DNA of 64,000 nt from Shewanella saliphila (lineage in GTDB: Bacteria; Pseudomonadota; Gammaproteobacteria; Enterobacterales; Shewanellaceae): assembly GCF_014648295.1 (NCBI RefSeq), contig NZ_BMQV01000010.1:1-64000 (forward strand). The letters are read 5' to 3'. A program made the position numbers and the translations under genes. Of the stretch, positions 9,485 to 18,618 are shown piece by piece (within the stretch, counting starts at the first letter, position 1; each line of letters starts with the position of its first letter). The notes below the pieces were generated by a model. That model ran no database searches, was not told the DNA's origin, and worked only from the letters and a program-made list of their open reading frames with translations.

Positions 9485-10366
9485 ATGAGTGAATCTGCAA
9501 CCCGTTTAAATAAATACATCAGCGAGAGTGGGATCTGCTCACGCCGAGAAGCCGATCGCTTCATTGAACAGGGCAATGTATTTATTAACGGCAAACGCGC
9601 CAAAATTGGCGACACGGTTGAGTTTGGTGACAAAGTGAAAGTCAACGGCCAAGATATTGAACCGCGTGATGAAGCCGATTTAGTGTTTATTGCGCTAAAC
9701 AAGCCTGTTGGTATTGTGAGTACCACCGAAGGTACTGAGCGCGACAATATTGTCGATTTTGTTAACCACAGCGAACGCATTTTTCCGATTGGTCGTCTAG
9801 ATAAAGACTCGCAAGGGTTGATATTTTTAACCAACAATGGCGATTTAGTGAATAAAATTTTACGTGCGGGTAATAACCACGACAAAGAATACGTCGTCAC
9901 CGTCAACAAACCCATCACCGATGATTTTATTAAGGGCATGGCCGCTGGCGTGCCCATATTGGGCGTAGTAACCAAAAAGTGTAAGGTTGAACAAGTGTCA
10001 CCTTATGCATTTAAAATTGTGTTAGTCCAAGGCCTTAACCGTCAAATTCGCCGCATGTGCGAATACTTCAACTTTGAAGTCACCAAGCTTGAGCGCCAAT
10101 CAATAATGAATGTGTCGCTTAAAGGGTTACCCATTGGTGAATGGCGCGACCTAGACGAGCAAGAGCTCAGCACTTTAATGAAGTTGATTGAACACTCGTC
10201 GTCTGAAGTGAAAAAAGCGCCTAAAAAGCCCAAGAAAAAGCCATTAAAAAGCCTGCGTGACACCATTGAAGGCCCAGAGCACTTTATGCAAGGCAGAGGC
10301 AGCAAGCCTAAAAAGCCCACCGCGAATAAAGGTAAATCAAACCATTCGCGCAAACCTAAGCGTTAA
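9485..10366 (+). CDS. rluF: 23S rRNA pseudouridine synthase RluF
   Basis: 293 aa. An N-terminal S4 RNA-binding domain ([20 protein letters not shown]) is followed by an RsuA-type pseudouridine synthase domain with catalytic Asp in GRLDKDSQG and the [13 protein letters not shown] motif. The C-terminal tail is long and Lys/Pro-rich, as in RluF. RluF modifies U2604 of 23S rRNA. ATG at 9485 has AAGGAA upstream; the longer frame from 9452 lacks a site. A second, shorter RsuA-family gene lies at 35.1-35.8 kb. Confidence 0.9.
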   Translation: MSESATRLNKYISESGICSRREADRFIEQGNVFINGKRAKIGDTVEFGDKVKVNGQDIEPRDEADLVFIALNKPVGIVSTTEGTERDNIVDFVNHSERIFPIGRLDKDSQGLIFLTNNGDLVNKILRAGNNHDKEYVVTVNKPITDDFIKGMAAGVPILGVVTKKCKVEQVSPYAFKIVLVQGLNRQIRRMCEYFNFEVTKLERQSIMNVSLKGLPIGEWRDLDEQELSTLMKLIEHSSSEVKKAPKKPKKKPLKSLRDTIEGPEHFMQGRGSKPKKPTANKGKSNHSRKPKR

Positions 10367-10389
10367 CATACCTGCAACATAACAGCTGA

Positions 10390-10581
10390 ATGGTAAAGAA
10401 TAGGTGTTGCGCAAAAAAAGAACAACAGATTTTATCCCTAATACTGCACGGGCTCACAAACGAAGAAGTTGCTAAAGAGCTCAACATTTCCGTTAATACA
10501 GTCAAAATGCACGTGCAAAATATTTATAAAAAAACCAAGATTAAAAATCGTGGCCAGCTCTTTGCGTTCGCTGCGGGTTAA
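10390..10581 (+). CDS. stand-alone LuxR-type helix-turn-helix protein
   Basis: 63 aa consisting almost entirely of a LuxR/GerE HTH: EQQILSLILHGLTNEEVAKELNISVNTVKMHVQNIYKKT. No receiver or ligand domain precedes it. The ATG has no clear ribosome site and lies 23 bp after rluF, so it may be coupled to it. It could be a genuine HTH-only regulator or the remnant of a larger one; the intact HTH argues for function. Confidence 0.6.
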   Translation: MVKNRCCAKKEQQILSLILHGLTNEEVAKELNISVNTVKMHVQNIYKKTKIKNRGQLFAFAAG

Positions 10582-10590
10582 CCTTGCACA

Positions 10591-11046
10591 CTACTTAAGC
10601 AGCAATTGTGTGAGTAATTTCGCTTGCGTGAGTAACTCAACATCATCATGATGTTCACCATTAATGGTTAACTTAACTTGTGGGTTGTCTAAAAACTCAC
10701 GCGCCTCTTCAGCGCTATAAATTGTTGGGGTGATAATTTCATAACGTTGGTTGTTAGCCACATTTAACGTGAGGTAAAGTGGCTTTGAGCGCACCCAATA
10801 ACCTGAGTCATCGGCATTGTCTTGAAACAAATCCCGGTAATTGATTTCTACCAGCTGTTGGCCACGTTTAAGGCCGACAGTGCTATCAAGGCTAACACTC
10901 TCGCCATTGACTGTTTCGACAACGAGCGAATCAGGCACGGTTAAACTGGAAGCCTGCACTTGAGCTCCAAATAATAAACTGAAGCTGATAATCGCTGTGC
11001 GAAAAACAGATTTAGGTGTGATTGCATTGCTAGTTAATAATTTCAT
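10591..11046 (-). CDS. DUF2057 (YccT-like) secreted protein
   Basis: 151 aa with a signal peptide (basic start, SVFRTAIISFSLLFGAQVQA, cleavage likely after QASS or AQA). The mature part has the DUF2057 layout: LTVPDSLVVETVNGESV, GLKRGQQLVEINYRDLF, and YEIITPTIYSAEEAREF. Function is unknown; YccT is periplasmic. It ends 9 bp from the stop of the convergent LuxR-HTH gene. Confidence 0.8.
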   Translation of the reverse strand: MKLLTSNAITPKSVFRTAIISFSLLFGAQVQASSLTVPDSLVVETVNGESVSLDSTVGLKRGQQLVEINYRDLFQDNADDSGYWVRSKPLYLTLNVANNQRYEIITPTIYSAEEAREFLDNPQVKLTINGEHHDDVELLTQAKLLTQLLLK

Positions 11047-11477
11047 GGGGTTGTCCTTTTAAAATATTGCCTGGCTACCAAGCAAGTTGTATTGATTTAA
11101 AAGACCCCGCGAGTGCAATTAATCTTTCAACAATGTTTGAATATCGATTTCAAGCCCCCTAACAGCGCCCCAAAAACAACCTACTACGCTGTATTATAAT
11201 AATTTTTTTATCTCTATAAATAAGCATGCGCCCACTCACATTTACTCAAGATTATTTAGCAATCTATTAAGCTGCATGATAGCGTGAACCTCATTTCTCA
11301 ACTTTGATCTTAGTTTGCCGCTATGGCGATGATTTAGGTAAAAAATAAATATACGACTAAACTCATTAAAAGGAATTCAGTGCGTCATTTATAACTTGAT
11401 CAATAGCATTTTTAAGCCGAGTCAATGCGCACAACTTATAGTAATGGATGACAGGCCCTTTTATCTGCGGGGAACCA
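11047..11477. other. intergenic region between DUF2057 and PAS-GGDEF-EAL genes
   Basis: About 430 bp of AT-rich DNA that should hold the divergent promoters of the two flanking genes. I saw no convincing small gene, RNA or repeat in it. Confidence 0.5.
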
Positions 11478-14400
11478 ATGGATAGTTTTTTTAGCTTGAT
11501 GAACAACGCAATACTCTTGCTCGCGCTAGTCGTGGTATACGATGCAATTGGCTTGCAAAAAATGTCCCCGTCTAAATACAAGTCTTTATTAAGTGGGGTT
11601 TTTATTGGCATTATTGCCATTAGCGTCATGAGCAACCCTTGGGAGCTGCGCCCTGGGGTATTTTTTGATGCACGTTGGATATTACTGAGCATTAGCGGGT
11701 TATTTTTTGGATTAATCCCCACGCTTATTGCAACCCTATTTGCTGCGAGTTTTAGGGTCTACCTGGGTGGCGACGGAGTCTATGTAGGGACGTTCATTAT
11801 TGTTATCAGCGCCATTAGCGGATTGTGTTGGCGTTACGGGTTAACAAAATCGAATACAAAACTGACTTGGAAAAACATTTTAACGTTAAGCGTGGCCGTA
11901 GAAGTGATTGTTATCAGCTGCCTGCTGCTCATGCCGGTATCAGACAGATATACCATTATTTCAACCATCAGCCCCACCTTGTTAACCGTATTCACTGCAT
12001 TGTCATTCTTACTCGGCCTCCTACTGAAACATCGGATTGATGGCCAAAAATTGGCTCAAGAGTTGCTACATCATAAGCAGTTACTCGAAACGGAAAAAAA
12101 TCTTTTACAAAATATCATCGACGGCATACCCGATTTGATTTTTTACAAATCCACTGACGGTAAATATCTCGGTTGCAATAAAGCGTTTGCTAACGCATTA
12201 AATCGAACATTAGATGAAATCAAGGGGCACACAGACCATGACTTCTTTAGCACCCTAAAATCCAGAAAATTCACCAATGAAGACACTCAAGTATTAGCGC
12301 ATAAGGCAACCCTAGTTTATGAAGATAGGGTGACCTCAGCCAATGGAATAGAGCATATTTATCGCACTCAAAAAACGCCATTCACCAATGTTGATGGCGA
12401 TATTTTAGGGATTGTCGGAGTGAGCAACGATGTCGCAGAAAAACTTCATATCGAAAAGCAACTGCAGCGTAGTGAGTCCACTTACCACAATATTATTAGC
12501 ACTGCACAGGACGGTTTTTTAATTGCCTCACTCGAAGGAAAGATATTAGAGGTAAACCAGAGTTTTGCCAATATGACAGGCTATACCACAGATGAATTAA
12601 CTAGCCTGTCTGTTAATCAAATTGAAACCGATGATAAACGCCAGTTTTCAACGCGAAAACTTGACCAAGCAAGGCGCGAAAAACGCTTTAACTACACCTC
12701 ATTACATCGACATAAACAAGGGCATCTGTTTCATGTTGAGGTCAGTGTCAGTTATTGGGACGGCGATAATGGTATGTTTTTCTGCTTTGTTAAGGATATT
12801 TCGGAGCGGATTGAAGCAGAGAAAAAACTCCTGCTTAGTGAGTCTAAGTTCAGACATATTTTTGAGCGTATTCCGGCGATTTCGGTACAAGGATACGACA
12901 AAAATCGTTCGGTAATTTTTTGGAACAAAGCCAGCGAAAATCTTTATGGTTACACTCAGGAGCAAGCTCTGGGGAAAAAACTGGAGGATTTAATTATTCC
13001 TGCGCCGTATAGGCAGGATGTTATTGATAACGTGACATCATGGATTAATGAGGGTATTCCAATTCCGGCTGAAGAGTTAATGCTTCAACGCGCAGATGGC
13101 ACCAGTGTTCCTGTTTATTCCTCACATACGTTAATCAACAATACCGACAACGAAACCGAAATGTATTGTATCGATATTGATTTAAGTGCTCAGAAAAAAG
13201 CTGAAGAACAAGCACTAACCTTGTCACAAGCTATTGAGCAAAGCCCTATCTCGATGATTTTGACTGATACAGACAGTAAAATTGAATACGTTAACAGCGC
13301 CTTTGAAAAGATCTCTGGCTACAGCGCAGCTGAAGTTATAGGCCAGCCTACGAGTATGCTTAAATCGGGATTAACGCCCAAATCTTTGTATAGCGAACTA
13401 TGGGAAAACATTACTTCCGGAAAGACTTGGCAAGGCGAACTGCAAAATAGAAAGAAAAATGGCGACATCTTTTGGGAGCACGCCCACATTGTCCCTATTT
13501 TTGATAACGCTGGAGTCACTAAACATTATTTAGCGTTAAAACAGGATGTTACTCAATACAAACAACAAGAAGAAAAAATTCTTCATCAAGCCCATTACGA
13601 CAGCTTAACCGGCTTACCTAACCGTTTACTGTCACTAGAGCGGCTCGCTCAAATGCTGACACAAGCAAAACACGACAACAGTCACGTTGCCGTATTATTT
13701 TTAGATTTAGACGACTTTAAAAAGGTTAACGACACCTTAGGCCACTCGGTGGGTGATGAGTTGTTAATACAAGCCGCTACCCGTTTACAAAACACCATTC
13801 GCACCGATGATGTTGTCGGGCGTCTTGGTGGTGATGAATTTATTATTTTACTGAGCGACATTCACCAACAAGCAGATATTGAGATAGCGGCGAATAAATT
13901 GTTACAGCAATTCTACTTACCTTTCCAGCTGGAAAAACGAGAGTTGGTATCCACCATTAGTATCGGTATTGCGCTTTACCCTAACGACAGCCTTGATGCA
14001 AAAGAGCTGCTTAGACAGGCAGACTCGGCGATGTACCACTCTAAAGAACAAGGCCGGAATACTTATACCTTTTTCACTCATAAAATGAATAATGACATGC
14101 ACCGCCGCCTTCAATTAGAAGAGCAGTTACGTAATGCATTAAAAAATAATGAGTTAGAGGTGTATTTTCAACCGCTGGTTGATATTCGTAATCGTAGCAT
14201 TATTGGTGCAGAAGCCTTATTACGCTGGCATAACCCTGAACTCGGTAATGTCACACCTGACGAGTTTATTCCAATCGCAGAGCAAACAGGATTAATCATT
14301 TCTATCGGACAATTTGTATTAGAAAGCGCTTTTAGTGCCGCATACCATTGGCAGATTTACTATAACCGCCAATTTAAAATCGCGATTAACGTGTCACCAA

Positions 14401-14882
14401 AACAATTTAGAGAAAACAAATTTGTCGATATGCTTACAACGCTATTATCTCAATACGATATTCAGCCTTGTAGTGTCGAGTTAGAGATCACTGAGGGGGT
14501 ATTACTCAGCGGCGACCAAATTATCAATAGTAACTTAACGGCCATTAATGATATTGGTGTCAACATTTCCATGGACGACTTTGGTACTGGTTACTCATCC
14601 TTAAGTTATCTGCGCAGCTATCCCTTTGACACCTTAAAAGTGGATAAAAGCTTTATTAATGACATTACCGTCGACCCCGGCGATTTAGAATTGGTGGGGG
14701 CGGCTATTGCAATGGGCCATGGTTTAAACTTAAAGGTGGTTGCTGAAGGGATTGAAACAGAAGAGCAATATCAATTACTCAATGCATTAAAATGCGATTA
14801 CGGCCAGGGTTATTTGTTTAGCAAACCTCTGCCAAAAGCAGAATTTGAAGCGCTGTTAGACGCACAACACCAACCTAAATAA
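11478..14882 (+). CDS. membrane-bound PAS-GGDEF-EAL cyclic-di-GMP enzyme with 5TMR-LYT sensor
   Basis: 1134 aa. The N-terminal 180 residues form five to six membrane helices with the 5TM-LytS signature (NPWELRPGVFFDARWILLSI, then FRVYLGGDG). Four PAS domains follow at about 205-330, 335-455, 460-580 and 585-700. Next come a GGDEF domain with intact GGDEF (VVGRLGGDEFIILL) and an EAL domain with intact EALLRW, MDDFGTGYSSL and VVAEGIE. Both c-di-GMP synthesis and hydrolysis residues look present, so the net direction cannot be told. ATG at 11478 has GGGGAA upstream. It is followed by a hairpin shared with pyrC. Confidence 0.9.
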   Translation: MDSFFSLMNNAILLLALVVVYDAIGLQKMSPSKYKSLLSGVFIGIIAISVMSNPWELRPGVFFDARWILLSISGLFFGLIPTLIATLFAASFRVYLGGDGVYVGTFIIVISAISGLCWRYGLTKSNTKLTWKNILTLSVAVEVIVISCLLLMPVSDRYTIISTISPTLLTVFTALSFLLGLLLKHRIDGQKLAQELLHHKQLLETEKNLLQNIIDGIPDLIFYKSTDGKYLGCNKAFANALNRTLDEIKGHTDHDFFSTLKSRKFTNEDTQVLAHKATLVYEDRVTSANGIEHIYRTQKTPFTNVDGDILGIVGVSNDVAEKLHIEKQLQRSESTYHNIISTAQDGFLIASLEGKILEVNQSFANMTGYTTDELTSLSVNQIETDDKRQFSTRKLDQARREKRFNYTSLHRHKQGHLFHVEVSVSYWDGDNGMFFCFVKDISERIEAEKKLLLSESKFRHIFERIPAISVQGYDKNRSVIFWNKASENLYGYTQEQALGKKLEDLIIPAPYRQDVIDNVTSWINEGIPIPAEELMLQRADGTSVPVYSSHTLINNTDNETEMYCIDIDLSAQKKAEEQALTLSQAIEQSPISMILTDTDSKIEYVNSAFEKISGYSAAEVIGQPTSMLKSGLTPKSLYSELWENITSGKTWQGELQNRKKNGDIFWEHAHIVPIFDNAGVTKHYLALKQDVTQYKQQEEKILHQAHYDSLTGLPNRLLSLERLAQMLTQAKHDNSHVAVLFLDLDDFKKVNDTLGHSVGDELLIQAATRLQNTIRTDDVVGRLGGDEFIILLSDIHQQADIEIAANKLLQQFYLPFQLEKRELVSTISIGIALYPNDSLDAKELLRQADSAMYHSKEQGRNTYTFFTHKMNNDMHRRLQLEEQLRNALKNNELEVYFQPLVDIRNRSIIGAEALLRWHNPELGNVTPDEFIPIAEQTGLIISIGQFVLESAFSAAYHWQIYYNRQFKIAINVSPKQFRENKFVDMLTTLLSQYDIQPCSVELEITEGVLLSGDQIINSNLTAINDIGVNISMDDFGTGYSSLSYLRSYPFDTLKVDKSFINDITVDPGDLELVGAAIAMGHGLNLKVVAEGIETEEQYQLLNALKCDYGQGYLFSKPLPKAEFEALLDAQHQPK

Positions 14883-14906
14883 TACTGCCTACCCATGTGG
14901 CATAAC

Positions 14907-14937
14907 ACAACGGCTAACCACAGAGTTAGCCGTTGCG
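14907..14937. terminator. hairpin between convergent genes
   Basis: Stem CAACGGCTAAC / GTTAGCCGTTG separated by 6 nt, centred between the ends of the GGDEF-EAL gene and pyrC. There is no clear U-tract on either side, so it may be a processing or rho-assisted end. Confidence 0.45.
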
Positions 14938-14963
14938 ATCATGCCAGCAAAAGCTGACAGCCA

Positions 14964-16001
14964 TTAAGCGCCTTGCACTTTCCAGCTAACGGTTTCGCCA
15001 GCAAAAAACGGTACAATAGGGTTACCATTTGGCAAAATAATTTGCTCTGGCACTGTCCATTCTTGTTTCACTAACGTCACAGTACCGCTATTGCGCGGTA
15101 AGCCATAAAAGTCAGCCCCATGGAAACTCGCAAAACCTTCAAGCTTATCTAGCGCGCCTAAGTTATCAAACACTTGGGCATATAACTCTAACGCACTCCA
15201 GGCGCTGTAACAGCCGGCACAACCACATGCTGACTCTTTACGGTGTTTTTCATGTGGAGCTGAATCGGTACCTAAAAAGAACTTGCTTGAGCCCGTTGCT
15301 ACCGCAGCTTGCAATGCCTGTTGATGAATATTGCGTTTTAATACTGGCAAACAAAAGTTATGTGGACGCACACCGCCGACTAACAAATCATTGCGGTTTA
15401 ACAGTAAGTGTTGCGGAGTAATAGTGGCGGCCACATTGGCTGATGCGCCAGCGACAAATTCAGCAGCTTCTTTAGTCGTAATATGCTCAAACACCACTTT
15501 AAGTTGAGGAATAGCTTCAACAATGCGCGATAAATAGCGATCAATAAACAGCTTTTCGCGATCAAAAATATCAATATGCGACTCAGTCACTTCACCGTGC
15601 ACTAACAACAACATGCCCTGCTGAGCCATGACTTCAAATATGGGAAATAATGCATCCAATGCTTTTACTGCTGCATCGGAGTTGGTTGTCGCGCCTGCAG
15701 GGTACAACTTAGCCGCTACCACACCCGCCGCTTTAGCGTCGATAATGTCTTGGGCGCTGGTGTTGTTGGTTAAAAACAGGGTCATTAATGGTTCAAAGTC
15801 ACTGCCTTGAGGGCGCGCAGCTAAAATACGTTCACGATAGGCCACAATCATGTCGGCATTGGTCACAGGTGGCACTAAGTTTGGCATCACAATCGCACGT
15901 TTAAACAATCTTGCTGTTGCAGGTACGGTTTCACGCAACATGTCACCATCACGAAAATGAAGGTGCCAATCGTCTGGCGTTGTTAGGGTTATTTGCGTCA
16001 T
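14964..16001 (-). CDS. pyrC: dihydroorotase
   Basis: 345 aa, the usual length of class II dihydroorotase, which closes carbamoyl-aspartate to dihydroorotate in pyrimidine synthesis. Zinc ligands are visible: [10 protein letters not shown] (His-x-His), the carbamylated Lys in [22 protein letters not shown], and [16 protein letters not shown] at 16001 is preceded by AGGAA; the frame upstream to 16025 is not needed. Cytoplasmic. Confidence 0.95.
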   Translation of the reverse strand: MTQITLTTPDDWHLHFRDGDMLRETVPATARLFKRAIVMPNLVPPVTNADMIVAYRERILAARPQGSDFEPLMTLFLTNNTSAQDIIDAKAAGVVAAKLYPAGATTNSDAAVKALDALFPIFEVMAQQGMLLLVHGEVTESHIDIFDREKLFIDRYLSRIVEAIPQLKVVFEHITTKEAAEFVAGASANVAATITPQHLLLNRNDLLVGGVRPHNFCLPVLKRNIHQQALQAAVATGSSKFFLGTDSAPHEKHRKESACGCAGCYSAWSALELYAQVFDNLGALDKLEGFASFHGADFYGLPRNSGTVTLVKQEWTVPEQIILPNGNPIVPFFAGETVSWKVQGA

Positions 16002-16214
16002 GTGGGTTCCTAGTGCTACTACCAAAATTGCCGCTATTGTGCCTGAATTCGCTTTTTCTTAATAGATGCATAATTTGAACGCAGACTTTTCTATATCAAA
16101 AAATCATGCAATTGATTAAAAAGTCGCGCTATTCAAGTAACTACAACCCATTAAAACCAGCGGTAACGCTCTATGTTATTATGTTGAAAGCATCATTTTT
16201 ATAGGGGAATTAAA

Positions 16215-17219
16215 TTGTTAGCTAATGCCGGTTCTAGATTACTATTCAATGTGCACTTTATTACCGTAATCACGATAATGATGACTGTCTCTGGCTGCAA
16301 TCAAGCTGAGGTGATGAAAACCTCCGATAATATTCAACCACTTGTTCAAGAAACGCTAATTGATGGCGTACTGTCTAACGATGCCAGTATGGCTATTACA
16401 TTAGGCAGAAGCCGTACATTATCAATTTGGGATGTGGCGACAAGTCAACTATTACATCAATGGTCTGACGATGACTTTGATGAAACCAATTATCTGCTGG
16501 CATTATCAGGTAACAAACAATTCCTTGCGACTGCTGGCAAACAAAAAATATCCGTTTTTAACCTTGAGACAGGCAAATTAGATATACGCTGGCCCGCCCA
16601 GGGATTTAATCCCGACGCCAGTATTTCGAGCCTTTTTCTGAGCCAAACCGGCAGCACTATTTTGGTGGGGATGAATGATGGTTCAATTACAGTGATACAA
16701 CGAAGTAGCATGACAATGTCATTGTTTAAACAACACAGCGCCGCAGTTAATCATGTTGAGCTATCGGGCTTTGAACAGCAGGTATTATCGACGGGGCTTG
16801 ATGGTGATGTACATATTTGGGCTGCTTATAGCGGTGAGTTGATCAGCAGTTTCTCACGTCCTCAACAAATCACCAGCGTGAGTTTTGATGACGCTAATCG
16901 GCGCTTATTTATTGCCGATGCACTCGATAACAATGTCATTATCGATACCCAAACAACGCAGTCAGTAAGTCATCTAGATTACCTTGAACGCTATCGCTAT
17001 TTCCGGCAGGCGTTATTCATCAATCACGGTAAAAACTTAATTACCGCAACGTCAAAACAAAGTGTTATCTATTGGGATGCCTCATCTGGAAAAGAGCTTT
17101 CTCATTGGGATATCACCGCCTATAACGCTGGCACCACGGTATTTTCAATGGTAATGAAACCTAATGGTAAGCTATTGACCTTAAGCTCAGATGGCGCACT
17201 TGAGACGTGGAGCTTATAA
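16215..17219 (+). CDS. WD40-repeat lipoprotein
   Basis: 334 aa starting at TTG 16215 with AGGGGAA upstream. A hydrophobic signal ends in the lipobox VSGC, so a lipid-anchored protein is expected. The rest is a beta-propeller of WD40-type repeats: LSIWDVATSQLLHQW, ISVFNLETGKL, VHIWAAYSGELISSF, VIYWDASSGKELSHW, ALETWSL. Propellers usually mediate binding; the partner is unknown. It stands alone on the strand. Confidence 0.8.
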   Translation: MLANAGSRLLFNVHFITVITIMMTVSGCNQAEVMKTSDNIQPLVQETLIDGVLSNDASMAITLGRSRTLSIWDVATSQLLHQWSDDDFDETNYLLALSGNKQFLATAGKQKISVFNLETGKLDIRWPAQGFNPDASISSLFLSQTGSTILVGMNDGSITVIQRSSMTMSLFKQHSAAVNHVELSGFEQQVLSTGLDGDVHIWAAYSGELISSFSRPQQITSVSFDDANRRLFIADALDNNVIIDTQTTQSVSHLDYLERYRYFRQALFINHGKNLITATSKQSVIYWDASSGKELSHWDITAYNAGTTVFSMVMKPNGKLLTLSSDGALETWSL

Positions 17220-17525
17220 GTTTATCACCATCAGATATCATTACCGCTTTATTTGATTTGTATTGTTAGGGCCTGTTTGGCGTATCACGGATTATAAAAT
17301 AATCTCTCGGATAGCATCCATATGTATCAATAGCATCACTAAACAGTCACTCACGCCCCCCAAAGCCAGCTTGATTTAGCGCAGTGATAAAATCAGTATC
17401 GTAGAGTTGTCAGCTTTATGGGCTAGATCAAAGATCTGTTTGTATCTCAAACTCAATAAACAATAGAGCTTGCATGTACGAACTACATTCAGTATAAATG
17501 GCATATGCTAAAAATGAGGTGTCAA
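17220..17525. other. intergenic region upstream of the DUF134 gene
   Basis: About 300 bp without a convincing gene. The right end carries the promoter-like TTGCAT/TATAAA pair described separately. A short minus-strand reading near 17345-17400 is open for about 20 codons only and was not accepted as a gene. Confidence 0.45.
17470..17498 (+). promoter_or_regulatory. sigma-70-like promoter of the DUF134 gene
   Basis: TTGCAT (17470-17475), 17-bp spacer, TATAAA (17493-17498), about 28 bp before the ATG at 17526. Spacing is ideal. Confidence 0.5.
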
Positions 17526-17807
17526 ATGGCAAGACCCAAAATACCCCGAAACATATGCGGACAACCCGCCAACATTTGCTTTAAACCTAATGGTATTCCA
17601 ATGACGCAATTGGAACAGGTGCCTCTAGCTGAGGACGAAATGGAAGCATTACGCTTAGTTGACTTGCTCGGTATGCAACAACAAGAGGCGGCTAAGTCGA
17701 TGGGCGTATCTCGTCAAACACTGGCCAATTTAGTGAAAGCCGCAAGGCTCAAGGTGGTTGATAGCTTAATTAATGGCAAAGCATTGATGACAAAAAGCAT
17801 CAACTAA
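17526..17807 (+). CDS. DUF134 family DNA-binding protein
   Basis: 93 aa. It begins MARPKIPRNICGQPANICFKPNG, the conserved DUF134 N-terminus with Cys residues that could bind metal or an Fe-S cluster, and continues with a sigma-70 region 4-like HTH (EEMEALRLVDLLGM-like start, then QQEAAKSMGVSRQTLANLVKAAR). ATG at 17526 has GAGGTG upstream. It precedes a broken Fur-family gene and the polysulfide reductase gene, suggesting a regulator of sulfur or redox metabolism. That role is inferred from neighbours. Confidence 0.82.
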   Translation: MARPKIPRNICGQPANICFKPNGIPMTQLEQVPLAEDEMEALRLVDLLGMQQQEAAKSMGVSRQTLANLVKAARLKVVDSLINGKALMTKSIN

Positions 17808-17852
17808 ATCAGCAGTACAGTAAACACGTAATGGCGTGAATAGGTAAGGCTA

Positions 17853-18550
17853 ATGCAAGCAGTATTAAAAGACTCTGGCCTCAAAGTTACTCATCAAAGA
17901 TGTAAACTGCTCGAATTTATCAACCAGGTTGGTGAGCAGCATTCATACCATTCCGCATTAATAAGTGACCGCTCAGAATGCATCCAGCGGTTTTTGATTA
18001 AGGCGTCGCTATGTAGTAATGGTTGTTCCCTTTCAAATAGCGAGAACGCAGAGCAAAAGCCGCTGGGGCATTCCTTTCAGGCGAGTTTTAAAAGGGCTTA
18101 CACTGCGTTGCATGACTTCGAAAGAGAACAACTATTCATTCAGTCATTCGCCTTGTTTAAGTCCTTTTAAATTCTCGCTGAGAGATCATTTACTAACGCG
18201 GTATGGTATTAACCGTAGAGAACATCTATCAAGGTATTAATGCACAAGGTGAGAGCATTGGGCTAACCAGTGTTTACCGGATGATGTCTGATTTTGAGCA
18301 AGCAGGCCTTGTGACCCGTCGTTTGCTTGAATCTGAGAAAACGATTTACGAGCTCAACAATAAACCACGCCATGATCATTTAATTTGCCTCACTTGCGGC
18401 AAGGTCATTGATTTTGTCGACCCGTTAATTGAACTGCGCTTAAGCTTAGCGGCTGAGCATCATGGTATGAGCATTCATCACCACAGTCTCAATATGTATG
18501 GCCAGTGTTTTGAATGTCAAAAAGCACATTTAAACGAATCGATTACCTAA
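17853..18550 (+). pseudogene. Fur-family metalloregulator gene interrupted by a 263-bp element
   Basis: The first 30 codons (MQAVLKDSGLKVTHQRCKLL through GEQH) match the Fur N-terminus. The frame then enters a mobile element at 17946. The rest resumes after the element: LTVENIYQGINAQGESIGLTSVYRMM, RHDHLICLTCGKVIDF, and CFEC near the end, so the winged helix and metal-binding part are otherwise intact. Removing the element and one TTA copy restores a continuous 143-codon frame, close to E. coli Fur in length. The element's right end provides an in-frame ATG at 18203, so a 115-aa N-truncated product could be made, but it has no ribosome site and lacks the first helix. A second, intact Fur is expected elsewhere in the genome. 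Confidence 0.88.
17946..18208 (+). mobile_element. 263-bp miniature transposable element, copy 1
   Basis: Begins TACCATTCCGCATTAATAAG and ends with the imperfect inverted copy (CTAACGCGGTATGGTA). It is flanked by TCA (17943-17945) and TTA (18209-18211), a decayed TTA duplication. The length is identical to the copies at 30297 and 53413. Subterminal inverted repeats around TTTTAAAAGGGCTTA at 18088-18102 and its partner near 18153-18172 can form a long stem. There is no transposase gene; short open frames in it are not conserved as protein. It interrupts a Fur-family gene. Confidence 0.9.
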
Positions 18551-18618
18551 AACCTATTCCGTAAACCTATTGCACATCTACAAATAGGTTTAATGACTTA
18601 ACTTTATTGGAGATAAGC

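Noticed and set aside
17345-17400. Minus-strand frame reading LYDTDFITALNQAGFGGRE then stop, reminiscent of the LysS segment YDADYITAL.
   Set aside because: The open stretch is about 20 codons with an in-frame stop immediately upstream and no start; the likeness is short and probably chance.
18019-18240. Conserved ORF MVVPFQIARTQSKSRW... present in all three miniature elements.
   Set aside because: It recurs because the DNA is a repeat; it has no start with a ribosome site, reads through the element ends into unrelated flanks, and resembles no protein family.
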